A stretch of 64,000 nucleotides of DNA, taken from assembly GCF_000719095.1 (NCBI RefSeq), contig NZ_JOEH01000006.1, positions 289,937 through 353,936 on the forward strand, written 5' to 3'. The position numbers were made by a program, and so were the translations under genes. Shown here one piece after another: positions 35,039 to 43,273 of this stretch. Position 1 is the first letter of the stretch. Every line of letters starts with the position of its first letter. The notes under the pieces are model-generated. The model had not been told where the DNA came from. It worked only from the letters and a program-made list of their open reading frames with translations, and made no database searches. The stretch is from Streptacidiphilus jeojiense. Lineage in GTDB: Bacteria > Actinomycetota > Actinomycetes > Streptomycetales > Streptomycetaceae.

Positions 35039-35989
35039 ATGCTGAAGACCGTCGCTGTGATGCTGATCGACGACTCCGCCCCGTTTGAATTCGGCGTTGT
35101 CTGCGAGGTGTTCGGGATCGACCGCACCGAGGACGGCGTCCCCCCGTTCGACTTCCGGGTCTGCGGCGAGCGGGCCGGCGAGCCGGTGCGGCTCAGCATC
35201 GGCGCGCAGATCGTGCCCGAGTACGGGCTGGAGGCGCTGGAGGACGCGGACCTGGTCGCGCTCCCGGCCGCCTTCATCCGGGAGGAGTACCCGCAGGCCG
35301 TGCTGGACGCGGTGGTCGCCGCCCACGCCCGGGGCGCGGTGCTGCTCTCGGTCTGCAGCGGCGCCTTCGTCCTGGGAGCGGCCGGGCTGCTGGACGGCCG
35401 CCGCTGCACCACCCACTGGCGGCACACCGACCAGCTCGCCAAGCGCCATCCGGAGGCCGTGCTCGACCCGGACGTGCTCTTCGTCGACGACGGCGAGATC
35501 ATCACCAGCGCCGGCACCGCCGCCGGCATCGACGCCTGCCTGCACCTGGTCCGCCGCGAGCTCGGCACCGCCGCGGCCACCGCCATCGCCCGCCGGATGG
35601 TGGTGCCGCCGCAGCGGGACGGCGGGCAGCGCCAGTACGTCACCGCACCCATCCCCGAGTGCGAGGCCGACAGCCTGGAGCCGCTGCTCAGCTGGATGCT
35701 GGAGACCCTGGACACCGAGCACACGGTCGCCTCGCTGGCCCGCAAGGCGCAGCTGTCCACCCGGACCCTGGCCCGGCGCTTCGCCGCCGAGACCGGGACC
35801 ACCCCGCAGCGCTGGCTGGCCACGCAGCGGGTGTCGCACGCCCGGCGGCTGCTGGAGGAGACCGGCTGGGGCGTCGACGAGATCGCCCGGGTCTGCGGCT
35901 TCGGCAGCGCCGCGCTGCTGCGGCACCACTTCCGCCGCGCGGTCGGGGTGACCCCGATGGACTACCGCAGGACCTTCGCCCAGTGCTGA
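35039..35989 (+). CDS. GlxA-like AraC-family regulator with DJ-1/PfpI domain
   Basis: A 316-residue regulator. Residues about 3-165 form a DJ-1/PfpI (type 1 glutamine amidotransferase-like) sensor domain with the nucleophile-elbow-like VCSGAFVLGAAGLLDGR; residues about 215-310 form the AraC double HTH (LARKAQLSTRTLARRFAAETGTTPQRW and ARVCGFGSAALLRHHFRRAVGVTP). The ATG at 35039 was chosen since upstream sequence in the longer frame from 34961 contains the operator repeats. The divergent small membrane protein and itself are likely targets. Confidence 0.93.
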   Translation: MLKTVAVMLIDDSAPFEFGVVCEVFGIDRTEDGVPPFDFRVCGERAGEPVRLSIGAQIVPEYGLEALEDADLVALPAAFIREEYPQAVLDAVVAAHARGAVLLSVCSGAFVLGAAGLLDGRRCTTHWRHTDQLAKRHPEAVLDPDVLFVDDGEIITSAGTAAGIDACLHLVRRELGTAAATAIARRMVVPPQRDGGQRQYVTAPIPECEADSLEPLLSWMLETLDTEHTVASLARKAQLSTRTLARRFAAETGTTPQRWLATQRVSHARRLLEETGWGVDEIARVCGFGSAALLRHHFRRAVGVTPMDYRRTFAQC

Positions 35990-36037
35990 ACCGGGCCCCG
36001 CGGGCCTCTGTCAGTGGCCCGGTGTTCAATGGGCCGC

Positions 36038-36679
36038 ATGGCGAACCGACCCCGTGCCCACAAGGCTCCGCACATGACCGCCCCGGAACCGACGGACCCG
36101 GGACTGGTGGTGCGTGACGAGGACTGGTACGCCCGCGAGCTGACGGCGGCCGACCGCTTCACCGGCTACAGCTTCCTGGACACCGACTGGACCGAGGTCG
36201 TCAGCAGCGGCACCGTCTTCGACGAGTGCACCTTCGCCGGGGTGCGCTTCAACGCCTCCCGGCACTCCGGCGCGGCCTTCACCAACTGCACCTTCCGCAA
36301 CTGCACCTTCTTCGACACCCGGTTCACCGACTGCAAGCTGGTGGGCAGCGTGTTCCAGCGCTGCACCTTCAACCTGTTCCAGGTCTCCGGCGGCGACTGG
36401 TCCTACGTCGGGCTGGCCGGCGCCGACCTGCGGCAGGCGACCGTGGAGGACGTCCGGATGCGGGAGGCCGACCTCGGCGCCGCCCGCCTGGACAGGGCCG
36501 TGCTCACCGGCACCGACCTGTCCGGCGCGGTGCTCCAGGGCGCCACGTTCACCGGCGCCGACCTGCGCGGCAGCGACCTGTCGGCGCTGGACCCGCTCAC
36601 CGTGGAACTGCGCGGGGCCAGGATCGACCTGCCGCAGGCCGCGGTGATCGCCACCGCGCTCGGGCTGCGGGTGGAGTGA
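36038..36679 (+). CDS. Pentapeptide-repeat protein
   Basis: A 213-residue protein that folds as a right-handed quadrilateral beta-helix. Repeats of A(D/N)LxX/CTFxx type run from about residue 50 to 195 (for example TNCTFRNCTFFDTRFTDCKL and GADLRGSDLS). McbG/Qnr-type members protect DNA gyrase, but most are of unknown role. Three in-frame ATGs exist (36014, 36038, 36074); 36038 was preferred because the resulting basic MANRPRAHKAPH opening resembles other streptomycete members. None has a strong ribosome-binding site. Confidence 0.88.
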   Translation: MANRPRAHKAPHMTAPEPTDPGLVVRDEDWYARELTAADRFTGYSFLDTDWTEVVSSGTVFDECTFAGVRFNASRHSGAAFTNCTFRNCTFFDTRFTDCKLVGSVFQRCTFNLFQVSGGDWSYVGLAGADLRQATVEDVRMREADLGAARLDRAVLTGTDLSGAVLQGATFTGADLRGSDLSALDPLTVELRGARIDLPQAAVIATALGLRVE

Positions 36680-36689
36680 GGACGGCCTC

Positions 36690-36882
36690 AGGTCCTGTCC
36701 GGAGTTCCGGCGCGGCGTCCCGGCGCCCGGCACGCTCCCCCAGCCTTCGGCCGGGAGGTGCCCCCTCTCGCCGCACCGGCCAAAGGCCCAGGTAGCTCCG
36801 CTACAAGGACCTTCGTCCGGCACGCCGAGGACACGCACCGACCGCCGCTCCTTCCTCCACGCCGGAACTCCGGACAGGACCT
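36690..36882. mobile_element. MITE-like element with 23-bp perfect terminal inverted repeats
   Basis: AGGTCCTGTCCGGAGTTCCG (first 20 bases of 36690-36712) is exactly inverted at 36860-36882, with 147 bp between. The interior contains CTCCCCCAGCCTTCGGCCGGGAGG (36737-36760 region), a hairpin motif frequent in Streptomyces non-coding DNA. No open frame encodes a transposase. It ends 12 nt before the next gene and probably supplies its leader. It is likely mobilised in trans. Confidence 0.7.
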
Positions 36883-36894
36883 AGGGTCGAAGGC

Positions 36895-37560
36895 ATGCGT
36901 ACTGTCATCGCCGGAGGACACGGCCAGATCGCCCTGCACCTGGAACGCCTGCTCGCCGACAGCGGCCACACGCCGGTCGGCCTGATCCGCAACCCCGCCC
37001 AGTCCGACGACCTGCGTGCGGCCGGGGCCGAGCCGGTCGTCTGCGACCTGGAGTCGGCCACCGTCGAGGAGGTGGCGGCGGCCCTGGCCGGCGCCGACGC
37101 CGCGGTCTTCGCCGCGGGCGCGGGACCCGGCAGCGGCGCCGGCCGCAAGGACACCGTGGACCGCGCCGCCGCCGTGCTGTTCGCGGACGCCGCCGAACTG
37201 GCCGGGGTGCGCCGCTTCGTGGTGGTCTCCTCGATGGGCGCGGACCGCGAGCCGGCGCCCGGCACCGACCCGGTCTTCGCCGCCTACCTGCGCGCCAAGG
37301 CCGCGGCCGACGCCGACGTCTCCGCCCGCAAGGGCCTTGACTGGACCGTGCTGCGCCCCGGCGCCCTCACCGACGCCCCGGCGGCCGGCCGGGTCCTGCT
37401 CGCCCCGAGCACCGGGCGCGGCAGTGTCCCGCGTGCCGACGTCGCCGCCGTCATCGCCGCCCTGCTGGACACTCCGGCGACCGCCGGGCTCACCCTGGAG
37501 CTCATCGCCGGCGAGACGCCGGTGCAGGACGCGGTGGCGGCCCTGGTCGGCCCGTCCTGA
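36895..37560 (+). CDS. NAD(P)-binding Rossmann-fold (NmrA/SDR-like) protein
   Basis: A 221-residue atypical short-chain dehydrogenase-type protein. The N-terminal MRTVIAGGHGQIALHLERLL has the dinucleotide-binding GGxGxIA pattern; VVVSSMGAD (near residue 105) and LDWTVLRPGALTD (near 150) are typical of the NAD(P)H-binding YwnB/YhfK group. No catalytic YxxxK pair is evident, so it may be a redox sensor or an epimerase-like enzyme. It starts at ATG 36895 with GAAGG close upstream, 12 nt after a MITE-like element that must lie within its promoter or leader. Confidence 0.9.
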   Translation: MRTVIAGGHGQIALHLERLLADSGHTPVGLIRNPAQSDDLRAAGAEPVVCDLESATVEEVAAALAGADAAVFAAGAGPGSGAGRKDTVDRAAAVLFADAAELAGVRRFVVVSSMGADREPAPGTDPVFAAYLRAKAAADADVSARKGLDWTVLRPGALTDAPAAGRVLLAPSTGRGSVPRADVAAVIAALLDTPATAGLTLELIAGETPVQDAVAALVGPS

Positions 37561-37666
37561 CCAGCGGCTCCGCCTGACCTCCCGCTCCTCCCCGCCGAGG
37601 TGCCGATCCGGGCCGGTACTAGGGTTGTGATCGCTAACACGGGGCAGCGCCAATCGAGGAGCGGGA

Positions 37667-38947
37667 ATGTCGGGCACAACCACCGAGGCGGGTCGCACCA
37701 ACTGGGCCGGCAATGTCACCTTCGGCGCCTCGCGCCTCGCGCGCCCCGACACGGTCGACGAGCTGCGCCGCACCGTCGCCGGGAGCGACGCCGTGCGGGT
37801 CCTGGGCACGGGGCACTCCTTCAACCGGATCGCCGACACCGCCGGGACCCTGGTCTCCCTGGAAGGGCTGCCGCCGCGCTGCGAGAGCGACCGCGAGCGC
37901 TCGACGGTCACCGTCTCGGCGGGCATGCGCTACGCGCAGGTGGCCGAGCTGCTCGAACCCGAGGGGCTGGCGCTGGCGAACCTGGCCTCGCTGCCGCACA
38001 TCTCGGTGGCCGGTGCCGTCGCCACGGCCACGCACGGTTCCGGCGTCCGCAACCGCGGCCTTGCCTCTGCCGTGGCCGGACTGGAGTTCGTCGGCCCCGG
38101 CGGCGACCTGGTCCGGCTGGACCGGGACAGCGCCGACTTCGCCGGCGCGGTGGTCCACCTGGGCGCGCTCGGCGTGCTCTCGGCGGTGACCCTGGACGTG
38201 GAGCCGACCTACCAGGTCGCCCAGCACGTGCTGACCGGCCTGCCGCTGGACGCCCTCACCGAGGGCGCCGCCGACGAGGTGTCGGCGCTGCTGGCGGCCG
38301 CCTACAGCGTCAGCGTCTTCACCGACTGGCACACCCCGGTGGCCCAGGTCTGGCTGAAGCAGCGGGTGGAGGCCGGTACGCCCCGGCTCGACTGGTTCGG
38401 CGCGACCCCGGCCGACCGGCCGCTGCACCCCATCCCCGGGGTGCCGGCCACCCACTGCACCGAGCAGCTCGGCGTCCCCGGCCCGTGGCACCAGCGGCTG
38501 CCGCACTTCCGTCCGGACTTCACCCCGAGCGCGGGGGAGGAGCTGCAGTCCGAGTTCCTGCTGCCGCGCGCCGCCGCGCAGGCCGCCTTCGCCGCCCTGC
38601 GGGAACTCGGCGGCAGCATCGCCCCGGTGCTGCAGGTCTCCGAGATCCGCACGGTGGCCGCCGACGACCTCTGGCTCAGCGCGGCCTACGGCCGTGACTG
38701 CGTCGCGCTCCACTTCACCTGGCACAAGGCGCCGGAGGCGGTCGCCCCGGTGCTGGCCGCGGTGGAGTCGGCGCTGACGCCGCTGGGGGCCCGCCCGCAC
38801 TGGGGCAAGCTCTTCACCGCGACCCCGGGTGCGGCCGCCGATCTGTACGAACGGGCCTCCGACTTCCGCGAGTTGATGGACCGCCAGGACCCGGACGGCA
38901 AGTTCCGCAATGCGTTCGTGCAGAGCGTGTACGCGGGGGAGAGGTGA
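37667..38947 (+). CDS. aldO: Alditol (xylitol/sorbitol) oxidase, FAD-dependent
   Basis: A 426-residue flavoenzyme that oxidises the terminal hydroxyl of alditols with oxygen, giving aldose and hydrogen peroxide. The sequence closely resembles Streptomyces coelicolor AldO across its length: opening TNWAGNVTFGA, the covalent-FAD His in LGTGHSFN (near residue 48), ANLASLPHISVAGAVATATHGSG (near 104), and C-terminal HWGKLF and PDGKFRNAFV. It starts at ATG 37667 after GAGGAGCGGGA. A strong terminator follows. It is transcribed alone. Confidence 0.93.
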   Translation: MSGTTTEAGRTNWAGNVTFGASRLARPDTVDELRRTVAGSDAVRVLGTGHSFNRIADTAGTLVSLEGLPPRCESDRERSTVTVSAGMRYAQVAELLEPEGLALANLASLPHISVAGAVATATHGSGVRNRGLASAVAGLEFVGPGGDLVRLDRDSADFAGAVVHLGALGVLSAVTLDVEPTYQVAQHVLTGLPLDALTEGAADEVSALLAAAYSVSVFTDWHTPVAQVWLKQRVEAGTPRLDWFGATPADRPLHPIPGVPATHCTEQLGVPGPWHQRLPHFRPDFTPSAGEELQSEFLLPRAAAQAAFAALRELGGSIAPVLQVSEIRTVAADDLWLSAAYGRDCVALHFTWHKAPEAVAPVLAAVESALTPLGARPHWGKLFTATPGAAADLYERASDFRELMDRQDPDGKFRNAFVQSVYAGER

Positions 38948-38987
38948 CGGCTCAGTAGGTCGGTCTGTGCTGCGGTCGTTCCGTGCC

Positions 38988-39013
38988 GAGCCCCCGGCCG
39001 CCACCGGGGGCTC
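38988..39013 (+). terminator. Terminator of aldO
   Basis: GAGCCCCCGG-CCGCCA-CCGGGGGCTC, a perfect 10-bp stem with 6-nt loop, 41 nt after the aldO stop, followed by CTTCG without a T-run. Confidence 0.85.
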
Positions 39014-39034
39014 CTTCGACCGCAGCTGGTGCCT

Positions 39035-39062
39035 GCAATACCTGTCGCGTGACAGAAATTAG
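39035..39062. promoter_or_regulatory. TetR-type operator upstream of the permease gene
   Basis: The right arm GACAGAAATTAG is identical to the arm of the perfect 28-bp operator at 41726-41753; the left arm matches 8 of 12, and the 4-nt spacer is conserved. It lies 255 nt before the permease start. Probable target of the regulator encoded at 40941. Confidence 0.65.
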
Positions 39063-39151
39063 GGACGAGAGGTTTCCGCCCTGTGTCGCGCCCGTGTCGG
39101 CGCCGTAAGGGGCGTTCCCGGAGCTGGGCGCGGGCGGGGATTTCTGCGTCC

Positions 39152-39178
39152 GTAACGCCTCGTTAGCGCTCCGGCAAC
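39152..39178 (+). promoter_or_regulatory. GlnR-like box upstream of the permease gene
   Basis: Pentamers GTAAC (39152), TTAGC (39163) and GCAAC (39174) each separated by exactly 6 nt match the spacing of the actinomycete GlnR consensus gTnAc-n6-GaAAc-n6. The middle unit is a poor match. Supports nitrogen-limitation control. Confidence 0.55.
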
Positions 39179-39316
39179 AATGGGCCGGTTCCCTGACTGC
39201 CAATCAACCGCCTGCCGGTCAACCGCCCGCCGCCATCGGGCCGTGCCACCTGTCGCCGCGCGCCGGCGTCCGCCGTCGCCGTCACATGTCACTCACGGAA
39301 GCGACAGGGGACAGCC

Positions 39317-40879
39317 ATGTCCGATCCCGCTCTCAGCGGCACCACCGTCCAGACCCTGGGCGTGGACGCGCCTCCAGCAACCGGCACCGAGGGGACCGAT
39401 GCAGTCGCCCTGGCCGCCTTCGGCTACCGGCAGGAACTGCACCGCAGGCTCGGCAGGTACGCCTCCTTCGCCGCGGGTTTCTCCTTCATCTCGGTGCTCA
39501 CCACCGTCTTCCAGTTCTTCGCCTTCGGCTTCTCCTTCGGCGGGGCCGCCTTCGTGTGGACCTGGCCGGTGGTCCTGGTCGGGCAGCTCGCCGTCGCGGC
39601 CTGCTTCGCCGAACTGGCCGCCCGCTACCCGATCTCCGGGGCCGTCTACCAGTGGGCGACCAGGCTGAGCACCCCCACCTTCGGCTGGTTCGCCGGATGG
39701 CTGATGGTCATCGGTCAGATCGTCGTGGTCTCCGCGGCTGCCCTGGCGCTGCAGGTGGTGCTGCCGGCGATCTGGTCCGGCTTCCAACTCGTCGGCGGCG
39801 ACCCCTCGCCCACCACCCACACCGGTGCGCAGAACGCGGTGCTGCTGGGCCTGGTGCTGCTGGTGCTCACCACCGTGGTCAACGTCGTCGACATCCGGGT
39901 GATGTCGGTGATCAACAGCGTCGGCGTGACCTGCGAGCTGCTCGGCATCGCACTGATGGCGGTGCTGCTGTTCACCCACACCGAGCGCGGACCGGGGGTC
40001 ACCCTGCACACCGGCCATGTCTCCGGCGGCTACCTGGGCGTGTTCCTGATCGCCTCGTTCAGCGCCGCCTACGTGCTGGTGGGCTTCGACAGCGCCGGCG
40101 AGATGTCCGAGGAGACCCGCTCGCCCCGGCGCACCGCACCGCGCACCATCCTGGGCGCGGTGGCCGCGGCCGGGCTCGGCGGCGGGCTGATCCTGCTCGG
40201 CGGGGTGCTCGCGGCGCCCAGCCTGACCGACGGTCACCTGTCCGGGGAGGGGCTCTCCTACGTGCTGACCAGCCGGCTCGGCAGTGGCCTGGGCCGGGCG
40301 CTGCTCGCCGACGTGGCGGTGGCGGTGTGCGTGGCGACCCTGGCGATCCAGACCGCAGGAGCGCGGATGGTCTTCTCGATGGCCAGGGACGGCGCGCTGC
40401 CGGCCTCGCGCCGGCTGGCGGCGGTGGGCACCCGCACCGGCACCCCCAAGGCACCCGCCGTGGTCGTCGGGGTGCTCGCGGCGGCGGCGATGGCGATGAG
40501 CCTGGTCTCCCCGTCGGTCTACCTGGCCCTGGGCACCACCTGCATCGTGCTGGTGTACGCCGCCTACGCGATGGTCACCGGACCGATGCTGCTGCGCCGG
40601 CTGCGCGGGATGCCGCTGGGCGGACGGGACGGCGCGGACGAGACCGGCCGCCCGGTGTTCTCGCTGGGCCGCTGGGGCCTGCCGGTCAACGTCCTGGCGG
40701 TGCTGTACGGGGTGGCGATGGCGGTCAACCTGGCCTGGCCGCGGCTGGCGGTCTACGACCCGCAGGGCGGGCACTGGTACCTGCAGTACTTCACCCTGCT
40801 GTTCCTGGCGGGCGCGCTGCTGCTGGGTGTGGTCGCGCACCGGGCCACGCTGGGGCGCCGGCAGGCGGCGGAAGGCTGA
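39317..40879 (+). CDS. APC-superfamily permease of the guanidine/urea carboxylase cluster
   Basis: A 520-residue inner-membrane transporter with about 12 helices. The FGYRQELHRRLGRYASFAAGFSFISVLT opening and the following FAELAARYPISGAVYQWATRLS loop fit the amino acid/choline/GABA-type APC group often linked to urea-carboxylase genes. It presumably imports the nitrogen source (guanidine, urea or a related compound); this is inference. It shares operator and GlnR-like motifs with the divergent enzyme operon. A short GC hairpin (40889-40902) lies 10 nt after the stop. Confidence 0.88.
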   Translation: MSDPALSGTTVQTLGVDAPPATGTEGTDAVALAAFGYRQELHRRLGRYASFAAGFSFISVLTTVFQFFAFGFSFGGAAFVWTWPVVLVGQLAVAACFAELAARYPISGAVYQWATRLSTPTFGWFAGWLMVIGQIVVVSAAALALQVVLPAIWSGFQLVGGDPSPTTHTGAQNAVLLGLVLLVLTTVVNVVDIRVMSVINSVGVTCELLGIALMAVLLFTHTERGPGVTLHTGHVSGGYLGVFLIASFSAAYVLVGFDSAGEMSEETRSPRRTAPRTILGAVAAAGLGGGLILLGGVLAAPSLTDGHLSGEGLSYVLTSRLGSGLGRALLADVAVAVCVATLAIQTAGARMVFSMARDGALPASRRLAAVGTRTGTPKAPAVVVGVLAAAAMAMSLVSPSVYLALGTTCIVLVYAAYAMVTGPMLLRRLRGMPLGGRDGADETGRPVFSLGRWGLPVNVLAVLYGVAMAVNLAWPRLAVYDPQGGHWYLQYFTLLFLAGALLLGVVAHRATLGRRQAAEG

Positions 40880-40940
40880 GGCTCCGTCGGCCGGGGCCGG
40901 CCCGCGGGGGCTAGACGTGCAGGGACTGGAAGTGCAGCGG

Positions 40941-41648
40941 CTAGACGTGCAGGGTGCCCAGCAGACGGGCGCCCTGCACCGCCGCGTCGGCGACGGCCGG
41001 CTCCGGGGCCCCGGACAGCCGCAGCGCGGCGTCGGCCGCCGCCGGGGCCAGCACCTCGGCCGGCTCGGCCGGGGTGCCGCGCCGGATCAGGATGACGCCC
41101 TCGATCAGGCCGAACAGCAGGTCGCCGCGGAGTTCCAGCTCGGGGCCGGCCAGTGCGGCGCCCGCCGCGGTGGCCGCAAGCAGCTCCCGGTAGGCCGCCT
41201 TCAGCGCCGCGCGCACCCGGTGGAAGGCGGCGAACCGCTCCGCGCCCACCTCGGGCAGCAGGTAGAGCGCGCCCAGGTTGTGCGGACCACCGCAGAGCAG
41301 CGCCACGTCGGCGCGGCACAGCGCCCACAGCCGGGCCTCCGCGCTGGGCTCGGCACGCGCCGCCAGCACCCGGGCCAGGTCCAGCGAGGGCTGGACGGTG
41401 CCTTCCAGCAGCTCGGCGAGGATGTCCTCCTTGCCGGCGAAGTAGTGGTACATCGAGGCCTGGCGCAGCCCGGCGCGCTCGGCGATGGCGCGGGTGGTGG
41501 TCGCGGCGTAGCCGTGCCGGGTGAACAGCTCGGCGGCGGCTGCCAGCACACCGTCCCGGGGGGCCAGACCGTCGGCGGCGGGGCCCTGGGCCCTGGGCCG
41601 GCCGACCCGTCCCCGGTTCGGGCCTGAGGCGCGGGCAGTGGTGGGCAT
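40941..41648 (-). CDS. TetR-family transcriptional regulator
   Basis: A 235-residue repressor-type regulator. The HTH is at about residues 33-80 (AAAELFTRHGYAATTTRAIAERAGLRQASMYHYFAGKEDILAE). The C-terminal ligand domain is not assignable. It lies between the permease gene and the enzyme operon and is divergent from the latter, with a perfect 28-bp palindrome between them, so it probably controls all three units and itself. The last coding bases are duplicated beyond the stop: a 16-bp repeat (GGCTAGACGTGCAGGG) at 40909-40924 and 40939-40954, a 30-bp tandem duplication of the gene end. Confidence 0.93.
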   Translation of the reverse strand: MPTTARASGPNRGRVGRPRAQGPAADGLAPRDGVLAAAAELFTRHGYAATTTRAIAERAGLRQASMYHYFAGKEDILAELLEGTVQPSLDLARVLAARAEPSAEARLWALCRADVALLCGGPHNLGALYLLPEVGAERFAAFHRVRAALKAAYRELLAATAAGAALAGPELELRGDLLFGLIEGVILIRRGTPAEPAEVLAPAAADAALRLSGAPEPAVADAAVQGARLLGTLHV

Positions 41649-41678
41649 GGAGCGATCCTCGCATACCGGCCTACCCGC

Positions 41679-41716
41679 GTTACCAGTCAGAAACGTCGGG
41701 GCAACGGGGCGGAAGC
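41679..41716 (+). promoter_or_regulatory. Four-unit GlnR-like box upstream of the guanidine/urea operon
   Basis: GTTAC-n6-GAAAC-n6-GCAAC-n6-GAAGC, with pentamers at 41679, 41690, 41701 and 41712. The first two units match the GlnR consensus gTnAc-n6-GaAAc fully, and all four keep the 11-bp period. It lies 80-117 nt before the operon start and next to the TetR-type operator. Confidence 0.75.
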
Positions 41717-41725
41717 GCGGCCCGC

Positions 41726-41753
41726 CTAATTTCTGTCAAGCGACAGAAATTAG
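41726..41753. promoter_or_regulatory. 28-bp perfect TetR-type operator
   Basis: CTAATTTCTGTC-AAGC-GACAGAAATTAG: 12-bp arms with a 4-nt spacer, in the only AT-rich patch between the divergent TetR and cgdA genes, 43 nt before the operon start. Confidence 0.85.
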
Positions 41754-41795
41754 CGCAGCCCCATCGAACTCCTCGCCCACACCAGGAGGCTGACC

Positions 41796-42599
41796 GTGCG
41801 TTCGGCGACCGACACCACCCATGGCGCCCGGGACCACGCCCGTGCCCAGGCAGCCCCCGTCGACCGTCCCGCCGCGCCAGCGGGAGTGCCGGCCGAGGAC
41901 GTGGTCTGGGCCGAGACCGTCCCCGGCGGCAACTACACCCACAAGGTCCTGGCCCGGGGCACCTCGCTGCGGCTGGCCGACCCGCTCGGCGACGCCTGCG
42001 CCCATCTGCTGCTGTACGTCGCCGACCGGCCCTGGGAGCGGCTGAACGTCGCCGACACCACCAAGGTCCAGTGGAACGCCTACCTCGGCCCGGGCAGCCT
42101 GCTCCTCTCCGACCAGGGACGGGTCCTGGCGAGCATCACCGAGGACGGCTCCGGCCGGCACGACGCCCTGTGCGGCACCTCCACCCTGGCCCGCAACAGC
42201 GACCGCTACGGCGCCGGCGCGCCCGAGTCGGCCAGCCCGGCCGGGCGCGAACTGCTGCTGCTCGCCGCTGCCAAGAACGGTCTCGACCGGCGCGACCTGG
42301 CCCCCTCGCTCTCCCTCTTCAAGGGCGTCAGGGTCAGCGCCGAAGGCGCGCTGGAGTACACCGGCTCCGCCGGTCCCGGCACCGCGGTGACGCTGCGTGC
42401 GGAGCAGCCGCTGACCGTCCTGATCGCCAATGTCCCGCATCCGCTGGACCCGCGCCCGGAGTACCAGTGCGGCCCGCTGGAGCTCACCGCCTGGCGCGGC
42501 CGGCCCACCGCACCGGGCGACCCGCTCTGGGAGGCGACACCCGAGGGCCACCGCGCCTTCCTGAACACCGCCGAGTTCTGCGCCGCAAGGGGGCTGTGA
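41796..42599 (+). CDS. cgdA: DUF1989 protein, carboxyguanidine deiminase subunit A (urea carboxylase-associated protein)
   Basis: A 267-residue protein of the urea-carboxylase-associated pair (UAAP, DUF1989), shown in other bacteria to form a carboxyguanidine deiminase that turns carboxyguanidine into allophanate and ammonia. Visible blocks are WAETVPGGNYTHKVLARGT, RLNVADTTKVQWNAYLGPG and RHDALCGTSTL. It starts at GTG 41796 behind AGGAGG. It is the first gene of a four-gene operon, with 1-nt spacing to the next gene. The first 35 residues are poorly conserved. Confidence 0.88.
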   Translation: MRSATDTTHGARDHARAQAAPVDRPAAPAGVPAEDVVWAETVPGGNYTHKVLARGTSLRLADPLGDACAHLLLYVADRPWERLNVADTTKVQWNAYLGPGSLLLSDQGRVLASITEDGSGRHDALCGTSTLARNSDRYGAGAPESASPAGRELLLLAAAKNGLDRRDLAPSLSLFKGVRVSAEGALEYTGSAGPGTAVTLRAEQPLTVLIANVPHPLDPRPEYQCGPLELTAWRGRPTAPGDPLWEATPEGHRAFLNTAEFCAARGL

Positions 42600-42600
42600 G

Positions 42601-43272
42601 ATGACCACCACTGACGTTTCGACGGGCTCTGACATTTCGACGGGCTCTGACGTTGCGACAGGCCCTGTCGTTTCGAGCGCCACCGTCCCGGCCCGGGCCG
42701 CCTGGTCCGCCGTGCTGCGCGCCGGGCAGTCGCTCACCGTGACCGACCTGGCCGGCAACCAGGCGGTGGACTTCCTGGTCTACGACCGGCACGACCTCTC
42801 GGTCCGCTACAGCGCGGCCGACACCCTGCAGGCCCAGGGCTCCATTTTCCTCACCACCGGCAGCGTGCTGCTCTCCAACGAGCACACCCCGCTGATGACC
42901 GTCAGCGCCGACCAGGTCGGCCGGCACGACACCATCGGCGGCGCCTGCAGCCGGGAGTCCAACACCCTGCGCTACGGCCACCACACCTGGACCCAGCACG
43001 CCTGCGTGGACAACTTCCTGGCCGAGGGCTCGCGTTGGGGCCTGGGCAAGCGTGACCTGGTGGGCAACGTCAACTGGTACATGAACGTCCCGGTGGAGGC
43101 CGACGGCACCCTCGGCATCGTCGACGGACTGTCGGCCCCGGGGCTCTCGCTGACCCTGCGGGCCGAGACCGACGTGCTGGTGCTGGTCTCCAACTGCCCC
43201 CAGGTGAACAACCCCTGCAACGGCTTCGACCCCACCCCGGTCCAGATGACGATCACCGACGGAGCGGCCTGA
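42601..43272 (+). CDS. cgdB: DUF1989 protein, carboxyguanidine deiminase subunit B
   Basis: A 223-residue second DUF1989 protein. LAGNQAVDFLVYDRHD, GSVLLSNEHTPLMTVS, GRHDTIGGACSRESN and NVNWYMNVPVE are the expected conserved blocks. It probably pairs with the preceding subunit. The N-terminus holds three degenerate 18-bp tandem repeats (DVSTGS, DISTGS, DVATGP) with no known role. It starts at ATG 42601, 1 nt after the stop of the first subunit, and the carboxylase gene begins 1 nt after its stop, so all are translated together. Confidence 0.9.
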   Translation: MTTTDVSTGSDISTGSDVATGPVVSSATVPARAAWSAVLRAGQSLTVTDLAGNQAVDFLVYDRHDLSVRYSAADTLQAQGSIFLTTGSVLLSNEHTPLMTVSADQVGRHDTIGGACSRESNTLRYGHHTWTQHACVDNFLAEGSRWGLGKRDLVGNVNWYMNVPVEADGTLGIVDGLSAPGLSLTLRAETDVLVLVSNCPQVNNPCNGFDPTPVQMTITDGAA

Positions 43273-43273
43273 G

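Larger units (their letters stand above)
38948..39316. other. 369-bp promoter region of the permease gene
   Basis: Contains the aldO terminator (38988-39013), a TetR-type operator (39035-39062), and a three-unit GlnR-like box (39152-39178), but no gene. Confidence 0.7.

Noticed and set aside
41649..41795. Guanidine-I (ykkC) riboswitch before the carboxylase operon
   Set aside because: The space is filled by operator-type repeats and is too short; no conserved riboswitch segments seen.
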